From Neobacillus endophyticus (GTDB lineage: Bacteria > Bacillota > Bacilli > Bacillales > Cytobacillaceae): a stretch of 64,000 bases of DNA. Within the stretch, counting starts at the first letter, position 1; each line of letters begins with the position of its first letter. The stretch is taken from positions 5,104,001-5,168,000 of the forward strand of contig NZ_JABRWH010000001.1 of the NCBI RefSeq assembly GCF_013248975.1, read 5' to 3'. Shown piece after piece: positions 1-8,426 of this stretch. The position numbers and the translations under genes are program-made. The notes below the pieces were generated by a model. That model had not been told where the DNA came from. It did not search any database and saw only the letters and a list, made by a program, of their open reading frames with translations.

Positions 1-560
1 CGAACACCGAGACATATGTAGCAGGTAAAATCATGATTGATAATTTCCGCTGGGCCGGCGTTCCTTTCTACATTAGAACCGGAAAAAGAATGTCTACAAA
101 ATCAACGAAAATTGTCGTTCAATTTAAAGATATTCCGATGAATTTATATTACGAAACAGAAAAAATGTTAAATCCTAACCTGCTCGTGATCCATATTCAG
201 CCAGAGGAAGGGATCACGCTCCATCTGAATGCTAAAAAAGCTGGTGGTCACCTTGATGCACAAGAGGTAAAATTAAGCTTTGCCAATACAGGGGTTTTCA
301 CCATGAATACTCCTGAAGGATACGAAAAGCTGCTATATGACTGCATGAGAGGCGATGCAACGAATTTCACCCATTGGGATGAAGTAGCTTATTCTTGGGC
401 CTTCGTTGATAAAATTTCAGAGGTTTGGCAAAAAACAAAAGCAGCATTCCCTAACTACACTTCAGGCTCCATGGGACCAAAAGCCGCTGATGAGCTCTTG
501 GAAAAAGACGGTTTCTTCTGGTGGCCTGTCACTGACCTGGATGTTGATATTTGTCAATAA
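1..560 (+). CDS. zwf: Glucose-6-phosphate 1-dehydrogenase, 3' part (5' end outside window)
   Basis: The reading frame is open from base 3 to the TAA at 558-560, giving about 186 C-terminal residues. G6PDH oxidises glucose 6-phosphate with NADP+ in the first step of the oxidative pentose phosphate pathway. The segment YVAGKIMIDNFRWAGVPFYI with the following RTGKRM is the conserved C-terminal beta-domain sequence of the family, and the C-terminus WWPVTD is also typical. The internal ATG at 33 is not the start, because coding similarity continues upstream of it to the window edge. It converges on polYA with a shared terminator between them. Confidence 0.95.
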   Translation, partial: NTETYVAGKIMIDNFRWAGVPFYIRTGKRMSTKSTKIVVQFKDIPMNLYYETEKMLNPNLLVIHIQPEEGITLHLNAKKAGGHLDAQEVKLSFANTGVFTMNTPEGYEKLLYDCMRGDATNFTHWDEVAYSWAFVDKISEVWQKTKAAFPNYTSGSMGPKAADELLEKDGFFWWPVTDLDVDICQ

Positions 561-565
561 CGATA

Positions 566-600
566 AAAGCTCCATTTGCTTATTAGGCAATTGGAGCTTT
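566..600. terminator. Bidirectional terminator between zwf and polYA
   Basis: AAAGCTCCA (566-574) pairs with TGGAGCTTT (592-600), with extra imperfect pairs inside. A T-rich run follows on the + strand and TTTTAT on the - strand. It lies between convergent zwf and polYA and overlaps the polYA stop codon. Confidence 0.75.
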
Positions 601-1885
601 ATTTTTCCTCATACTCATTTTTCGGAAGTTTACGAAGAAAATCTTTATTAAAACTTGTAGCAGTACCAACATCATCCGACTGATCAACAGAATGTTCTCC
701 TGCTGTTTCAATAATATTTTTCCCAAACTTTTCCCTAAGAAATGAAACTGTTTTTAACAGCGGTTCTTTTTTAGCATCTTTTTCATAGGAAAACAAATCT
801 AACTGTTTATAGGCAAGTCCATGGTCGAGTAAGTCAAAACCTGTTATACCCAATAAACGGACGGGATCGCCGTTCCAATGCTTTTGCATAAGCTGTTTGG
901 CAATGGCCGCAATTTCTTCTTTATGCTGGATTGGATTTTCTAATTTTTTACTTCTAGTGATGGTCCTTCGATCCTTATAACGAATCGTAACCCCTATCGT
1001 TGATGCAAGGACGTTTTTTCGCTTCAGCCTGACAGAGACCGTTTCAGCCAATGAATCAAGCACATGATTAAGCTCTTGCTGATTGCTTACATCCCTCGGC
1101 AGGGTTGTCGAATTGCCAATACTTTTGAATTCCTCAATTGATTCCGGGTCGACACTTCGGTGATCCGTCCCATTGGCACGCTCTTTTAATCGAATCCCAT
1201 TGATTCCAAGAAGTGCTTTTAACTGCACTTCATTTGCTTTGGCCAAATCGCCGATCGTGTAAATTCCTAACGATGTTAGCTTTTCCGCTGTTTTTTTTCC
1301 TACCCCATGCATTTCACCACTATGCAATGGCCACAGAACATTTGGTATGTCCCTCTTTCTAAGGATAGTAATACCAAGCGGTTTTTTCATATCAGAGGCC
1401 ATTTTGGCTAAAAATTTATTCGGAGCAATGCCAATACTGCAAGGTAAATCAAGCTGTTCATAAATTCGCTTTTGTATACTTTCTGCAATTTCTATGGGGC
1501 TTCCGAATTCAAAACTTTCGGTTATATCCATGTATCCTTCATCAATAGAAACCGGCTCGACAAGTGCTGTATAAGTTCTGAGAATAGAAAACATTCCCTT
1601 AGAGGCAGCCCGGTAACGATCAAAATTAGGCGTTTTCACAATTAACTGCGGGCACAGCTTCTTGGCTTCCCAAAGCGGCATCGTTGTTTTTACACCAAAT
1701 TTCCTCGCTTCATAGCTGCAGGTAACAATGATGCCCCTACGTTCCTCCACATTTCCGGCAATCGCCAGTGGTTTCCCTTTAAGTGATGGGTCATAGGCCA
1801 TTTCAACAGAGGCATAAAAACTATTCATATCAACATGTAAAATGACACGTCCGTTTTTAGGATACATTTCCTTCATGTCAATCAT
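599..1885 (-). CDS. polYA: Y-family DNA polymerase IV (DinB/YqjH type)
   Basis: This is a translesion DNA polymerase of about 428 residues. The N-terminus holds the catalytic HVDMNSFYASVE motif, with the first metal-binding Asp and the steric-gate region, and the second acidic pair is in VSIDEGYMD near residue 115. A helix-hairpin-helix thumb (VGKKTAEKLTSLGI) and a little-finger domain follow. The C-terminus (SYEKDAKKEPL and onward) is the usual variable region; no clear beta-clamp motif was identified. Two starts are possible: ATG 1885, or ATG 1876 (MKEMYPKNG), which matches the B. subtilis YqjH N-terminus as I recall it. It appears to be transcribed alone, from its own extended -10 promoter. 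Confidence 0.93.
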   Translation of the reverse strand: MIDMKEMYPKNGRVILHVDMNSFYASVEMAYDPSLKGKPLAIAGNVEERRGIIVTCSYEARKFGVKTTMPLWEAKKLCPQLIVKTPNFDRYRAASKGMFSILRTYTALVEPVSIDEGYMDITESFEFGSPIEIAESIQKRIYEQLDLPCSIGIAPNKFLAKMASDMKKPLGITILRKRDIPNVLWPLHSGEMHGVGKKTAEKLTSLGIYTIGDLAKANEVQLKALLGINGIRLKERANGTDHRSVDPESIEEFKSIGNSTTLPRDVSNQQELNHVLDSLAETVSVRLKRKNVLASTIGVTIRYKDRRTITRSKKLENPIQHKEEIAAIAKQLMQKHWNGDPVRLLGITGFDLLDHGLAYKQLDLFSYEKDAKKEPLLKTVSFLREKFGKNIIETAGEHSVDQSDDVGTATSFNKDFLRKLPKNEYEEK

Positions 1886-1906
1886 CCTTAAACCTTTCTT
1901 AATCTC

Positions 1907-1915
1907 ATTATACCA
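1907..1915 (-). promoter_or_regulatory. Extended -10 promoter of polYA
   Basis: On the - strand the sequence reads TGGTATAAT, a perfect -10 with a TG extension, about 20-30 bases upstream of the polYA start. No good -35 is visible because this position is occupied by the preceding terminator. Confidence 0.5.
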
Positions 1916-1941
1916 AAAAAAGAGGAACCAAAGGCCCTCTT
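1914..1941 (-). terminator. Terminator after yqjE
   Basis: On the - strand AAGAGG (1936-1941) pairs with CCTCTT (1920-1925) and is followed by a run of seven T. It lies directly after the yqjE stop codon. Confidence 0.75.
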
Positions 1942-1949
1942 CAAAAACG

Positions 1950-3071
1950 TTACTGTTTTGTCACTTCTTCAATGATGGCAAGTGTCATTTCTGCCAATTT
2001 ATATAACTCTTCAATAGGCATCCGTTCATTAGTCGTGTGAATTTCTTCGTAGCCCACAGCGAGGTTTACTGTTGGGATGCCGAATCCAGCAATCACGTTG
2101 GCGTCACTGCCGCCGCCGCTATGCTGAAGTTCACAGCTGCGTCCAATCTTGGCTGCTGCTTTTCGAGCAATTTCCACTACTTGATCCCCTTCACCAAATT
2201 TGAAGCCTGGATACATAACTTCCACTTCAACTTCCGCTCTTCCGCCCATATCTGCTGCAACGGTTTCAAACGCTTCTTTCATCTTGGCAACCTGTGCTTG
2301 CATTTTTTCAGGAATCAGTGAACGCGCTTCTGCTAAAATATCGACACGGTCGCAAACAATATTGGTTGCCTGTCCGCCTTCAAAACGGCCGATATTAGCA
2401 GTCGTTTCATGATCAATTCTCCCCAGTGGCATTTTTGAAATCGCTTTGGCAGCAATTGTAATCGCAGAAACACCTTTTTCCGGCGCTACACCGGCATGTG
2501 CTGTTTTACCATAGATAACTGCTTTTACTTTTGCCTGTGTAGGCGCTGCGACTACGATGTTACCTACCAGCCCATCGCTGTCAAGTGCATAACCATATTT
2601 AGCCTTCATTAAAGAAGGATCGAGCGCTTTCGCTCCCACTAGACCAGACTCTTCTCCAACTGTGATGACAAATTGAATCATCCCGTGTGAAATATTTTGC
2701 TCTTTTAAGACACGGATCGTTTCCAACATTACGGATAACCCAGTTTTATCATCTGCCCCAAGGATGGTAGTGCCGTCGGTTATCACGTAGCCGTCTTTAA
2801 TCGATGGCTTCACACCTTTCGCTGGAACAACCGTATCCATATGAGAAGTAAAATAAATCGGATCTACTCCTTCTTTTGTTGCCGGAAGTGTACAAACCAA
2901 ATTTCCAGCCCCATGCCCTGTCACTGCTGTTGTATCATCCTCAAATACTTCCAACCCTAACTCGGAAAACTTTTGCTTTAACACTTTGGCAATCTCTGTT
3001 TCATGTTTGGTTTCTGAGTCAATTTGAACAAGCTCCAAGAATTCATTCAAAAGACGCTCCTGATTAATCAT
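1950..3071 (-). CDS. yqjE: M20 family tripeptidase-like metallopeptidase (YqjE, PepT-like)
   Basis: This is a cytoplasmic zinc aminopeptidase of the M20 family, 373 residues. Visible metal and catalytic motifs are SHMDTVVPAKG (His/Asp), GADDKTG (bridging Asp), VGEESGLVGAK (catalytic Glu plus metal Glu) and a C-terminal GYEEIHTTNE His. The dimerisation (lid) domain lies between about residues 190 and 300 with the conserved KTAHAGVAPE. The start ATG 3071 has GGGAGG upstream. It lies just downstream of yqjD on the same strand, across a 118-base gap with a hairpin. The natural substrate is not determined; similarity is to peptidase T rather than to ArgE or DapE. Confidence 0.88.
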   Translation of the reverse strand: MINQERLLNEFLELVQIDSETKHETEIAKVLKQKFSELGLEVFEDDTTAVTGHGAGNLVCTLPATKEGVDPIYFTSHMDTVVPAKGVKPSIKDGYVITDGTTILGADDKTGLSVMLETIRVLKEQNISHGMIQFVITVGEESGLVGAKALDPSLMKAKYGYALDSDGLVGNIVVAAPTQAKVKAVIYGKTAHAGVAPEKGVSAITIAAKAISKMPLGRIDHETTANIGRFEGGQATNIVCDRVDILAEARSLIPEKMQAQVAKMKEAFETVAADMGGRAEVEVEVMYPGFKFGEGDQVVEIARKAAAKIGRSCELQHSGGGSDANVIAGFGIPTVNLAVGYEEIHTTNERMPIEELYKLAEMTLAIIEEVTKQ

Positions 3072-3148
3072 TCTGCCAAACCTCCCAGTTTATGTACTTT
3101 ACTCACTATTTCAGTATACCTTTTTTCTTGTCCTACCAGCAAATGAAA

Positions 3149-3171
3149 GGCTGTGGCAACTATTCACAGCC
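3149..3171 (-). terminator. Hairpin after yqjD, probable weak terminator
   Basis: GGCTGTG (3149-3155) and CACAGCC (3165-3171) form a 7-bp stem with a 9-base loop. On the - strand it is followed only by TTTCATTTG, so read-through into yqjE is likely. Confidence 0.5.
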
Positions 3172-3188
3172 CAAATGGAAATACAAAT

Positions 3189-4736
3189 TTAAAGTGGGAT
3201 ATTCCCATGTTTTTTATATGGTCTAGATTCTTTTTTGTTTCGGAGCATTTCCAAAGCTTGAATAATTTTTATCCGTGTTTCCCTAGGGTCGATGACATCA
3301 TCCACCATTCCTCTGGCTGCTGCAACATAGGGATTGGCAAATTTATCGCGGTACTCTTCGATTTTTTGCTGGCGGGTCAGTTCCGGATTTTCACTGGAGT
3401 TAATTTCCTTAGCAAAAATAATATTGGCTGCCCCCTGCGGCCCCATCACAGCAATTTCCGCATTTGGCCAGGCAAATACAAGATCCGCACCGATTGACTT
3501 ACTATTTAAGGCTACATAAGCCCCGCCGTATGCTTTTCTTAAAATAATGGTCAGCTTTGGTACTGTTGCTTCAGAATAAGCAAATAATATTTTTGCACCA
3601 TGACGAATTATGCCGCCATGCTCCTGCTTAACCCCAGGGAAAAAGCCTGTCACATCCTCAAAAGTAATGATCGGAATATTAAACGAGTCGCAGGTTCGGA
3701 TGAATCTGGCAGCTTTGTCGGAAGAATCTATATCCAGCCCGCCGGCCATTACTTTTGGCTGATTACAGACAAGGCCTATCGTTTCCCCTTTAATTCTGGC
3801 AAAACCGACCACGATATTTTTAGCAAAATCCTTATGTATTTCCATAAATGACTCCCGGTCCACAACCTGCTCAATAACGCTGCGAACATCATATGGACGA
3901 ACAGCATCAAATGGAATCATATCTGTCAGATTCGGACGATAATCATCCTCTTCAGAATGTACAGCAACCGGGGGTTTTTCTTGATTATTTTGTGGCAGAT
4001 AGCCAAGCAATTTACGTAATTGTAGCAACGCTTCTTCTTCAGTTGCAGCACTGAAATGAGCATTTCCACTGATCGAGTTGTGGACATTAGCCCCACCAAG
4101 GTCTTCCGCACTAATCTTTTCTCCCGTAACAGTTTCAATCACTTTAGGGCCTGTAATAAACATTTGACTTGTCTGCTCCACCATAAACACGAAATCCGTT
4201 ATCGCAGGTGAGTAGACAGCTCCACCGGCACATGGTCCCATTATAACGGAAATTTGCGGAATCACTCCTGAATAGATGGAATTACGGTAAAAGATATGGC
4301 CATAACCGTCTAAAGAAACCACGCCTTCTTGAATTCTTGCTCCTCCTGAGTCATTAAGGCCAACAAATGGGGTGCCATTTTTAGCTGCTAAATCCATCAC
4401 ATTGGCGATTTTATTCGCATGCATTTCACCGAGAGCACCGCCAAATACGGTAAAATCTTGAGAAAATAAATAAATTGGCCGGCCGTTCACCTTTCCATAA
4501 CCTGTTACGACACCATCGCCAGGTCCCTTTTGATCTGCCATCCCAAAATCATGAGTTCGGTGCTCGATAAATGGATTTAACTCCACAAAAGTCCCTTTAT
4601 CGACTAAAAGTTCAATGCGCTCACGAGCAGTTAATTTTCCTTTTTCATGCTGTTTTTCGATCCGCTCATCACCGCCGCCAAGCTCCACTTCTCTTCGTTT
4701 ATCATATAATTCATTGATTTTTTCATAGATGTCCAT
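3189..4736 (-). CDS. yqjD: Acyl-CoA carboxylase carboxyltransferase subunit (propionyl-/methylmalonyl-CoA type, YqjD)
   Basis: This 515-residue biotin-dependent carboxyltransferase beta subunit moves CO2 between carboxybiotin and an acyl-CoA, most likely propionyl-CoA/methylmalonyl-CoA. Both crotonase-like halves are present. The acyl-CoA oxyanion-hole motif is GGARIQEGVVSLDGYG, with GPCAGGAVYSPAITDF in the N half and GAKILFAYSEATVPK plus GGAYVALNSK in the C half. Start ATG 4736 has AAAGGGG upstream. It is six bases downstream of mce, so the two form an operon dedicated to methylmalonyl-CoA. No partner biotin carboxylase or carrier is adjacent; AccB/AccC at 42-44 kb are the only candidates in this window. 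Acetyl-CoA or methylcrotonyl-CoA specificity is less likely given the neighbour. Confidence 0.88.
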   Translation of the reverse strand: MDIYEKINELYDKRREVELGGGDERIEKQHEKGKLTARERIELLVDKGTFVELNPFIEHRTHDFGMADQKGPGDGVVTGYGKVNGRPIYLFSQDFTVFGGALGEMHANKIANVMDLAAKNGTPFVGLNDSGGARIQEGVVSLDGYGHIFYRNSIYSGVIPQISVIMGPCAGGAVYSPAITDFVFMVEQTSQMFITGPKVIETVTGEKISAEDLGGANVHNSISGNAHFSAATEEEALLQLRKLLGYLPQNNQEKPPVAVHSEEDDYRPNLTDMIPFDAVRPYDVRSVIEQVVDRESFMEIHKDFAKNIVVGFARIKGETIGLVCNQPKVMAGGLDIDSSDKAARFIRTCDSFNIPIITFEDVTGFFPGVKQEHGGIIRHGAKILFAYSEATVPKLTIILRKAYGGAYVALNSKSIGADLVFAWPNAEIAVMGPQGAANIIFAKEINSSENPELTRQQKIEEYRDKFANPYVAAARGMVDDVIDPRETRIKIIQALEMLRNKKESRPYKKHGNIPL

Positions 4737-4742
4737 ATAGCA

Positions 4743-5147
4743 TTACCCCTTTTTCTCACAAAGTTCGACTAAAACACCGGACGCTGCTTTTGGGTGCATA
4801 AAGGCAATTTGTGCACCGCCTGCCCCAGGTCTCGGCTCTTCATCAATCATGCGAATTCCTTTTTCCTTCATCTCCCTGATTCTTGCTTCAATCGATTCGA
4901 CACCAAGTGCGACATGATGGATGCCTTCTCCTCGTTTATCAATAAATTTAGCAATTGTACTTTCACTTGAAACAGGCTCAAGCAATTCCAGTTTTGTCTC
5001 ACCTGCCTGTAGAAAGGCCACTTTAACTTTTTGACTTTCCACCTCTTCTATTTTCAAAAGAGGAAGGCCTAATACGTCCGTATAAAAAGGAAGGACATCT
5101 GTAAGCGATTTCACAGCAATGCCAATATGATCCACTTTTTTAATCAT
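4743..5147 (-). CDS. mce: Methylmalonyl-CoA epimerase
   Basis: This is a vicinal-oxygen-chelate (glyoxalase-fold) metalloenzyme of 134 residues. It interconverts (2S)- and (2R)-methylmalonyl-CoA between the carboxylase and mutase steps. The N-terminal DHIGIAVKSL supplies the first metal His, GIHHVALGVES the second His, and VLVELCEK the metal Glu. Length and motifs are standard for the family. ATG 5147 has GAGGG upstream. Its partner carboxyltransferase follows directly, while the mutase genes lie 4-9 kb away on the same strand. Confidence 0.93.
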   Translation of the reverse strand: MIKKVDHIGIAVKSLTDVLPFYTDVLGLPLLKIEEVESQKVKVAFLQAGETKLELLEPVSSESTIAKFIDKRGEGIHHVALGVESIEARIREMKEKGIRMIDEEPRPGAGGAQIAFMHPKAASGVLVELCEKKG

Positions 5148-5240
5148 ATGAATCCCTCAATTCCGATTAAAAATGATTTCATCAATAAATGTATTCGTGA
5201 AAAACTTCATAAATCCTTCCTAAAATGTACAGTTGTTCCG

Positions 5241-5269
5241 TTGTTTATCTGGGCTTTTCCTTGTAAAAT
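5241..5269 (+). promoter_or_regulatory. Sigma-A promoter of prli42
   Basis: TTGTTT (5241-5246), a 17-base spacer and TAAAAT (5264-5269) lie 37 bases upstream of the small gene that starts at 5306. Confidence 0.55.
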
Positions 5270-5305
5270 AATGAGTATTCAAGAATTATGGGAGGTATCT
5301 ACACT

Positions 5306-5404
5306 ATGTCCAGTAAAAAAAGCAGAAGAATCATTGTTATGTTAATGTTAGGCGCAATGCTTGCATCTACCCTCCTAATTGGAATTGGCCAGTTTATTCG
5401 TTAA
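5306..5404 (+). CDS. prli42: Small membrane protein, Prli42-like stressosome anchor
   Basis: This is a 32-codon gene too short for many gene finders. The product begins MSSKKSRRIIVMLMLGAML, continues ASTLLIGIGQFIR and then stops at 5402-5404. It has a basic N-terminus of about eight residues followed by one transmembrane helix of about 20 residues. This is the layout of Prli42, the Listeria miniprotein that tethers the stressosome (RsbR) to the membrane and is annotated in many Bacillales. Translation is well supported: GGAGG lies ten bases before the ATG, a sigma-A promoter lies upstream and a terminator downstream. Assignment to Prli42 rests on length, charge pattern and helix, so another small membrane peptide cannot be excluded. 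Confidence 0.75.
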   Translation: MSSKKSRRIIVMLMLGAMLASTLLIGIGQFIR

Positions 5405-5414
5405 CAATAATAAA

Positions 5415-5439
5415 GGGAATGTTCAACAGGAACATTCCC
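5415..5439. terminator. Bidirectional terminator between prli42 and the L,D-transpeptidase gene
   Basis: GGGAATGTT (5415-5423) and AACATTCCC (5431-5439) form a perfect 9-bp stem with a 7-base loop. The hairpin lies between convergent genes. A TTTATTATT tract follows on the - strand and a pyrimidine-rich tract on the + strand. Confidence 0.8.
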
Positions 5440-5444
5440 TCTCC

Positions 5445-5957
5445 TTATTCTATTGCACCATTTTCTCTTGCCAATTGTTCAAAGGATTTAGTTGAGGAAG
5501 TGACCAATATTTTCGTTCCCAATGGAATGAGCGGAAATAAAGAGCTAATCACCTCATTTTGCATACGAATACAGCCTTGTGATACATACTTGCCTATGGA
5601 AGCAGGCTGGTTTGTTCCATGAAGGCCGTAAATTCTCCCATCAGTCCCTTTTGCATCAAAACCAATCCACCTTGCCCCGAGAGGATTTTTCGGGTCCCCT
5701 CCAAGTATATTTCCACGGATATAATAAGGATTTTCAGCTTTTACAGTGATAGTAAATAGGCCTTCAGGTGTCAGTTCCTTCGTTTTACCTGTTCCGACTG
5801 ATACAATGGTTTGAAGCCTGTTTTCACTAATAAGCGCCAATTCATTTGTACTTTTATTCACTATAACAAAAGGGTCACCAGGGAGAGGGTTTGGGCCTAA
5901 AGGCCAAATCGGTGAAAAGAAAAAAGCGAGTATGATTGATGAAAGAAGCTTCAGCAA
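5445..5957 (-). CDS. yqjB: Secreted L,D-transpeptidase (YkuD domain, YqjB-like)
   Basis: This 170-residue protein has a hydrophobic N-terminal signal segment (residues 3-20) and then a single YkuD catalytic domain. The active-site signature is complete: His113 in GLHGTNQP and Ser126-x-Gly-Cys129 in SQGCIRM, with Cys129 as nucleophile. Such enzymes make 3-3 cross-links in peptidoglycan or attach other groups to it, outside the membrane. No LysM domain is present, unlike B. subtilis YkuD. The gene sits at the yqjB position of the B. subtilis order, hence the symbol. It is monocistronic and converges on prli42. Confidence 0.85.
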   Translation of the reverse strand: MLKLLSSIILAFFFSPIWPLGPNPLPGDPFVIVNKSTNELALISENRLQTIVSVGTGKTKELTPEGLFTITVKAENPYYIRGNILGGDPKNPLGARWIGFDAKGTDGRIYGLHGTNQPASIGKYVSQGCIRMQNEVISSLFPLIPLGTKILVTSSTKSFEQLARENGAIE

Positions 5958-6012
5958 AATTTCCCACCTGCCTTTTACCCGCTATTTTTCCTCAATAATC
6001 ATAAAATATGTC

Positions 6013-6048
6013 TAAAAATAAAAAAATAGATGATCATTTCGACCATCT
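6013..6048 (-). terminator. Terminator after artR
   Basis: On the - strand AGATGGTC (6041-6048) pairs with GATCATCT (6028-6035) around a 5-base loop and is followed by ATTTTTTTATTTTT. It ends the artPQR operon. Confidence 0.8.
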
Positions 6049-6053
6049 AATTC

Positions 6054-6776
6054 TTAAAGCATTTTTTGAAGAAAATCCTGCGCACGAGGACTCCTTGGAT
6101 TTGAGAAAAACTCAGCTGGCGCTGCATCCTCAACAAGCACACCGCCATCAAGAAACAAAACGCGATCTGCCACTTCCCTGGCAAAGCCCATTTCATGTGT
6201 AACAATGGCCATCGTCATTCCGGTATGAGCAAGTGATTTCATGACCTCTAATACTTCCTTGACCATTTCCGGATCGAGCGCGGATGTGGGTTCATCGAAC
6301 AGCATGACCTCAGGTTGCATTGCTAATGCTCTGGCAATGGCTACACGCTGCTTCTGACCTCCTGACAACCTTGTAGGATATTCATGTGCTTTCTCCGCTA
6401 AACCTACTCGCTCAAGTAATTCAAAGGCAATTTTTTCTGCATTCGATTTGTCTAAACCTTTTACTTTCAAAGGCGCATAAGTCAGATTTTGTAACACCGT
6501 TTTATGAGGAAAAAGATAGAAATGCTGGAATACCATTCCTACGTTTTGACGAACTTTCATGATATTCGTTTTCTTGTCTGTGAGTTCTTGGTCCCCAAGC
6601 CAAATTGTTCCTTTTGTCGGAGTTTCGAGCAAATTCAGGCACCGCAGAAATGTAGATTTCCCTGAACCTGAAGGTCCGATAATAGCGACCACCTCACCTG
6701 CTTTTATGGAAGTAGAGATTCCCTTTAACACTTCAAGTTTTCCAAAATTCTTATATAAACCCTCTACCTTAATCAC
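6054..6776 (-). CDS. artR: Amino-acid ABC transporter ATP-binding protein (arginine type)
   Basis: This is a 240-residue cytoplasmic ATPase of the polar amino acid importer family (GlnQ/HisP/ArtR). Walker A is GPSGSGKS (Lys40), the Q-loop is in [13 protein letters not shown], the signature is [14 protein letters not shown], Walker B is [14 protein letters not shown] and the switch His is in IVTHEMGFA. It is the third gene of artP-artQ-artR (yqiXYZ in B. subtilis) and overlaps artQ by 8 bases. Arginine specificity is inferred from synteny with B. subtilis artPQR and from ARG-box-like sites upstream; other basic or polar amino acids remain possible. Confidence 0.88.
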   Translation of the reverse strand: MIKVEGLYKNFGKLEVLKGISTSIKAGEVVAIIGPSGSGKSTFLRCLNLLETPTKGTIWLGDQELTDKKTNIMKVRQNVGMVFQHFYLFPHKTVLQNLTYAPLKVKGLDKSNAEKIAFELLERVGLAEKAHEYPTRLSGGQKQRVAIARALAMQPEVMLFDEPTSALDPEMVKEVLEVMKSLAHTGMTMAIVTHEMGFAREVADRVLFLDGGVLVEDAAPAEFFSNPRSPRAQDFLQKML

Positions 6777-7428
6777 TTCGTCTCATTCTCCCTTCAAGCA
6801 ATCTTCCAAAGAAGGACAGGATAATCACCATTAGATAATAAATCCCCCCGGCGATCAACAGCGGTTCGAAAAATGAATAATTATCAGAACCAACTTGATA
6901 TGCCCGGCGCATAACATCCATAACTCCGATCGTAGTCACAATCGCGGACTCCTTCGTTAGAGTGATAAGTTCATTCATGATTGCAGGCAGGATATTTTTT
7001 AAAGCCTGTGGCAGAATGATATCCCACATCATCTTTCCATACGGAATCCCTAACGCAAGTGCCGCCTCTCGTTGCCCTTTATCGACGGCAAGAATTCCTG
7101 CACGAATAATTTCAGAAACATACGCACCAGAATTTAAACCAAAGGATAGAATGGCAGCAGTATAAGGAGCAATTTGGTATCCAAGAATTTCCGGAGAACC
7201 GAAATAAATAATCATCAACTGAAGCACCATTGGCGTACCGCGAAAAACGGATGTATAAGCTTTAGCAAACCAGCCAAGTATTTTCACTGAACTAATCTTA
7301 CATAATGATAAAAGCGTTCCAAGAATAAGACCTAGAATGGCGGCAACAACCACAATCTGTAAGGTTACGAGAATTCCTTGTAAAATATAAGGAATAGAGG
7401 GGATAAATGGGGTGAAATTTAAGTGCAT
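6769..7428 (-). CDS. artQ: Amino-acid ABC transporter permease (arginine type)
   Basis: This 219-residue membrane permease belongs to the HisM/GlnP family and has about five predicted helices, starting with the hydrophobic stretch at residues 15-42. The EAA-loop motif that contacts the ATPase is [21 protein letters not shown]. It is the middle gene of artPQR. ATG 7428 is preceded by AAGGACG. Confidence 0.88.
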   Translation of the reverse strand: MHLNFTPFIPSIPYILQGILVTLQIVVVAAILGLILGTLLSLCKISSVKILGWFAKAYTSVFRGTPMVLQLMIIYFGSPEILGYQIAPYTAAILSFGLNSGAYVSEIIRAGILAVDKGQREAALALGIPYGKMMWDIILPQALKNILPAIMNELITLTKESAIVTTIGVMDVMRRAYQVGSDNYSFFEPLLIAGGIYYLMVIILSFFGRLLEGRMRRSD

Positions 7429-7507
7429 TTAAATTTCGTCCTTTCTTAAAAAAATAGCAGAGACGTTTAGATTAATGTGTTTCCAAACGTCTCCCGTTCA
7501 AGATGAA

Positions 7508-8290
7508 TTATTTCACTCCGCCAAACCATTTAACAATTAATTTTTGCAGTTCACCATTAGCTTTCATCTTCTTTAACTCATCATTAAATTTCGTGGTTAA
7601 CTTGCTGTTTTTTGGAAATGCAATGGCTGAACCAGCTTCATCGGCTTTATCACTAATGGTAAAACCAGTCAATTCTTTATTCTTCTCAAGGAATCCTTTT
7701 GCGACTGAATCTTCAACAATAGCAGCATCAAAGCGGCCTGCTTTGATTTCTTCGATCAGATCCGGAATTCGATTACGATCTTCAATTTTGATTGGGATCG
7801 TTTTATTAATATCTTTTGCTTTTGCTTCCTGGATAGAACCAAGCTGAACACCAACCGTTTTTCCTTTTAAATCTTGAAGTGTATTAATCCCACTTCCCTT
7901 TTTGGAAATAAACATATATTGGGCAGTATAATAAATATCGCTAAAATCAACGTTTTGTTTTCTCTGTGGAGTAGGAGTCATACCAGCTAAAACGAAATCA
8001 GCTTGTCCGGATTTAAGTCCTTCAATTAGACCGCTGAAATCCATATCCTTCACTTGTACTTTATATCCCAGCTTCCCAGCAATCGCATTAGCTAAATCAA
8101 TATCAAAACCTTCAATCTTACCGCCTTTGCTTGTATTAACATATTCAAATGGAGGATAATCAGCAGATGTTGCCATCGTTAACACCTTTTTATCCCCGCT
8201 TGTATTATTATTTTGCGAACTAGTCCCGCACGCTGCAAGTAATCCAACTGTTAGCATCAAAGATGCTAATAAAGTAATTGTTTTCTTCAT
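7508..8290 (-). CDS. artP: Amino-acid ABC transporter substrate-binding lipoprotein (arginine type)
   Basis: This is a 260-residue extracytoplasmic solute-binding protein of family 3. The signal peptide ends in the lipobox LLAAC (Cys21), so the mature protein is a membrane-anchored lipoprotein. Family features include SADYPPFEY, GFDIDLANAIAGKLG, ADFVLAGMTPTPQR and the YYTAQYMFISK region. The ATG at 8290 follows a strong AGGAGG. It is the first gene of the operon, with a CodY-box-like sequence 16-30 bases before the start and two ARG-box-like sequences further upstream. Confidence 0.9.
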   Translation of the reverse strand: MKKTITLLASLMLTVGLLAACGTSSQNNNTSGDKKVLTMATSADYPPFEYVNTSKGGKIEGFDIDLANAIAGKLGYKVQVKDMDFSGLIEGLKSGQADFVLAGMTPTPQRKQNVDFSDIYYTAQYMFISKKGSGINTLQDLKGKTVGVQLGSIQEAKAKDINKTIPIKIEDRNRIPDLIEEIKAGRFDAAIVEDSVAKGFLEKNKELTGFTISDKADEAGSAIAFPKNSKLTTKFNDELKKMKANGELQKLIVKWFGGVK

Positions 8291-8305
8291 TTATGATCCT
8301 CCTAT

Positions 8306-8320
8306 AATTTTCTGAAATTT
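8306..8320 (-). promoter_or_regulatory. Candidate CodY box upstream of artP
   Basis: The + strand reads AATTTTCTGAAATTT, 14 of 15 matches to the CodY consensus AATTTTCWGAAAATT. It lies just upstream of the artP ribosome binding site, where bound CodY would block transcription under GTP/branched-chain amino acid plenty. Confidence 0.6.
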
Positions 8321-8390
8321 AAAACTAATTATTTTTATAATAAATCAGTCTAACTATGCCTATTTTTCACAAAAATAATAGTTTTATTAA

Positions 8391-8404
8391 TTAATAATTA
8401 TTCA
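8391..8404 (-). promoter_or_regulatory. Candidate ARG box 1 upstream of artP
   Basis: On the - strand TGAATAATTATTAA matches the ArgR/AhrC operator half-site consensus TGAATwwwwATTCA in 13 of 14 positions. AhrC is encoded in this window at 34487-34936, and B. subtilis artPQR is a known AhrC target. Confidence 0.55.
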
Positions 8405-8426
8405 CTGAAATGAATTTTAACACATA

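Noticed and set aside
5127..5345. 72-codon + strand frame overlapping the prli42 start
   Set aside because: It lacks a ribosome binding site, runs across the mce promoter region and the prli42 gene in another frame, and its product has no domain-like pattern.
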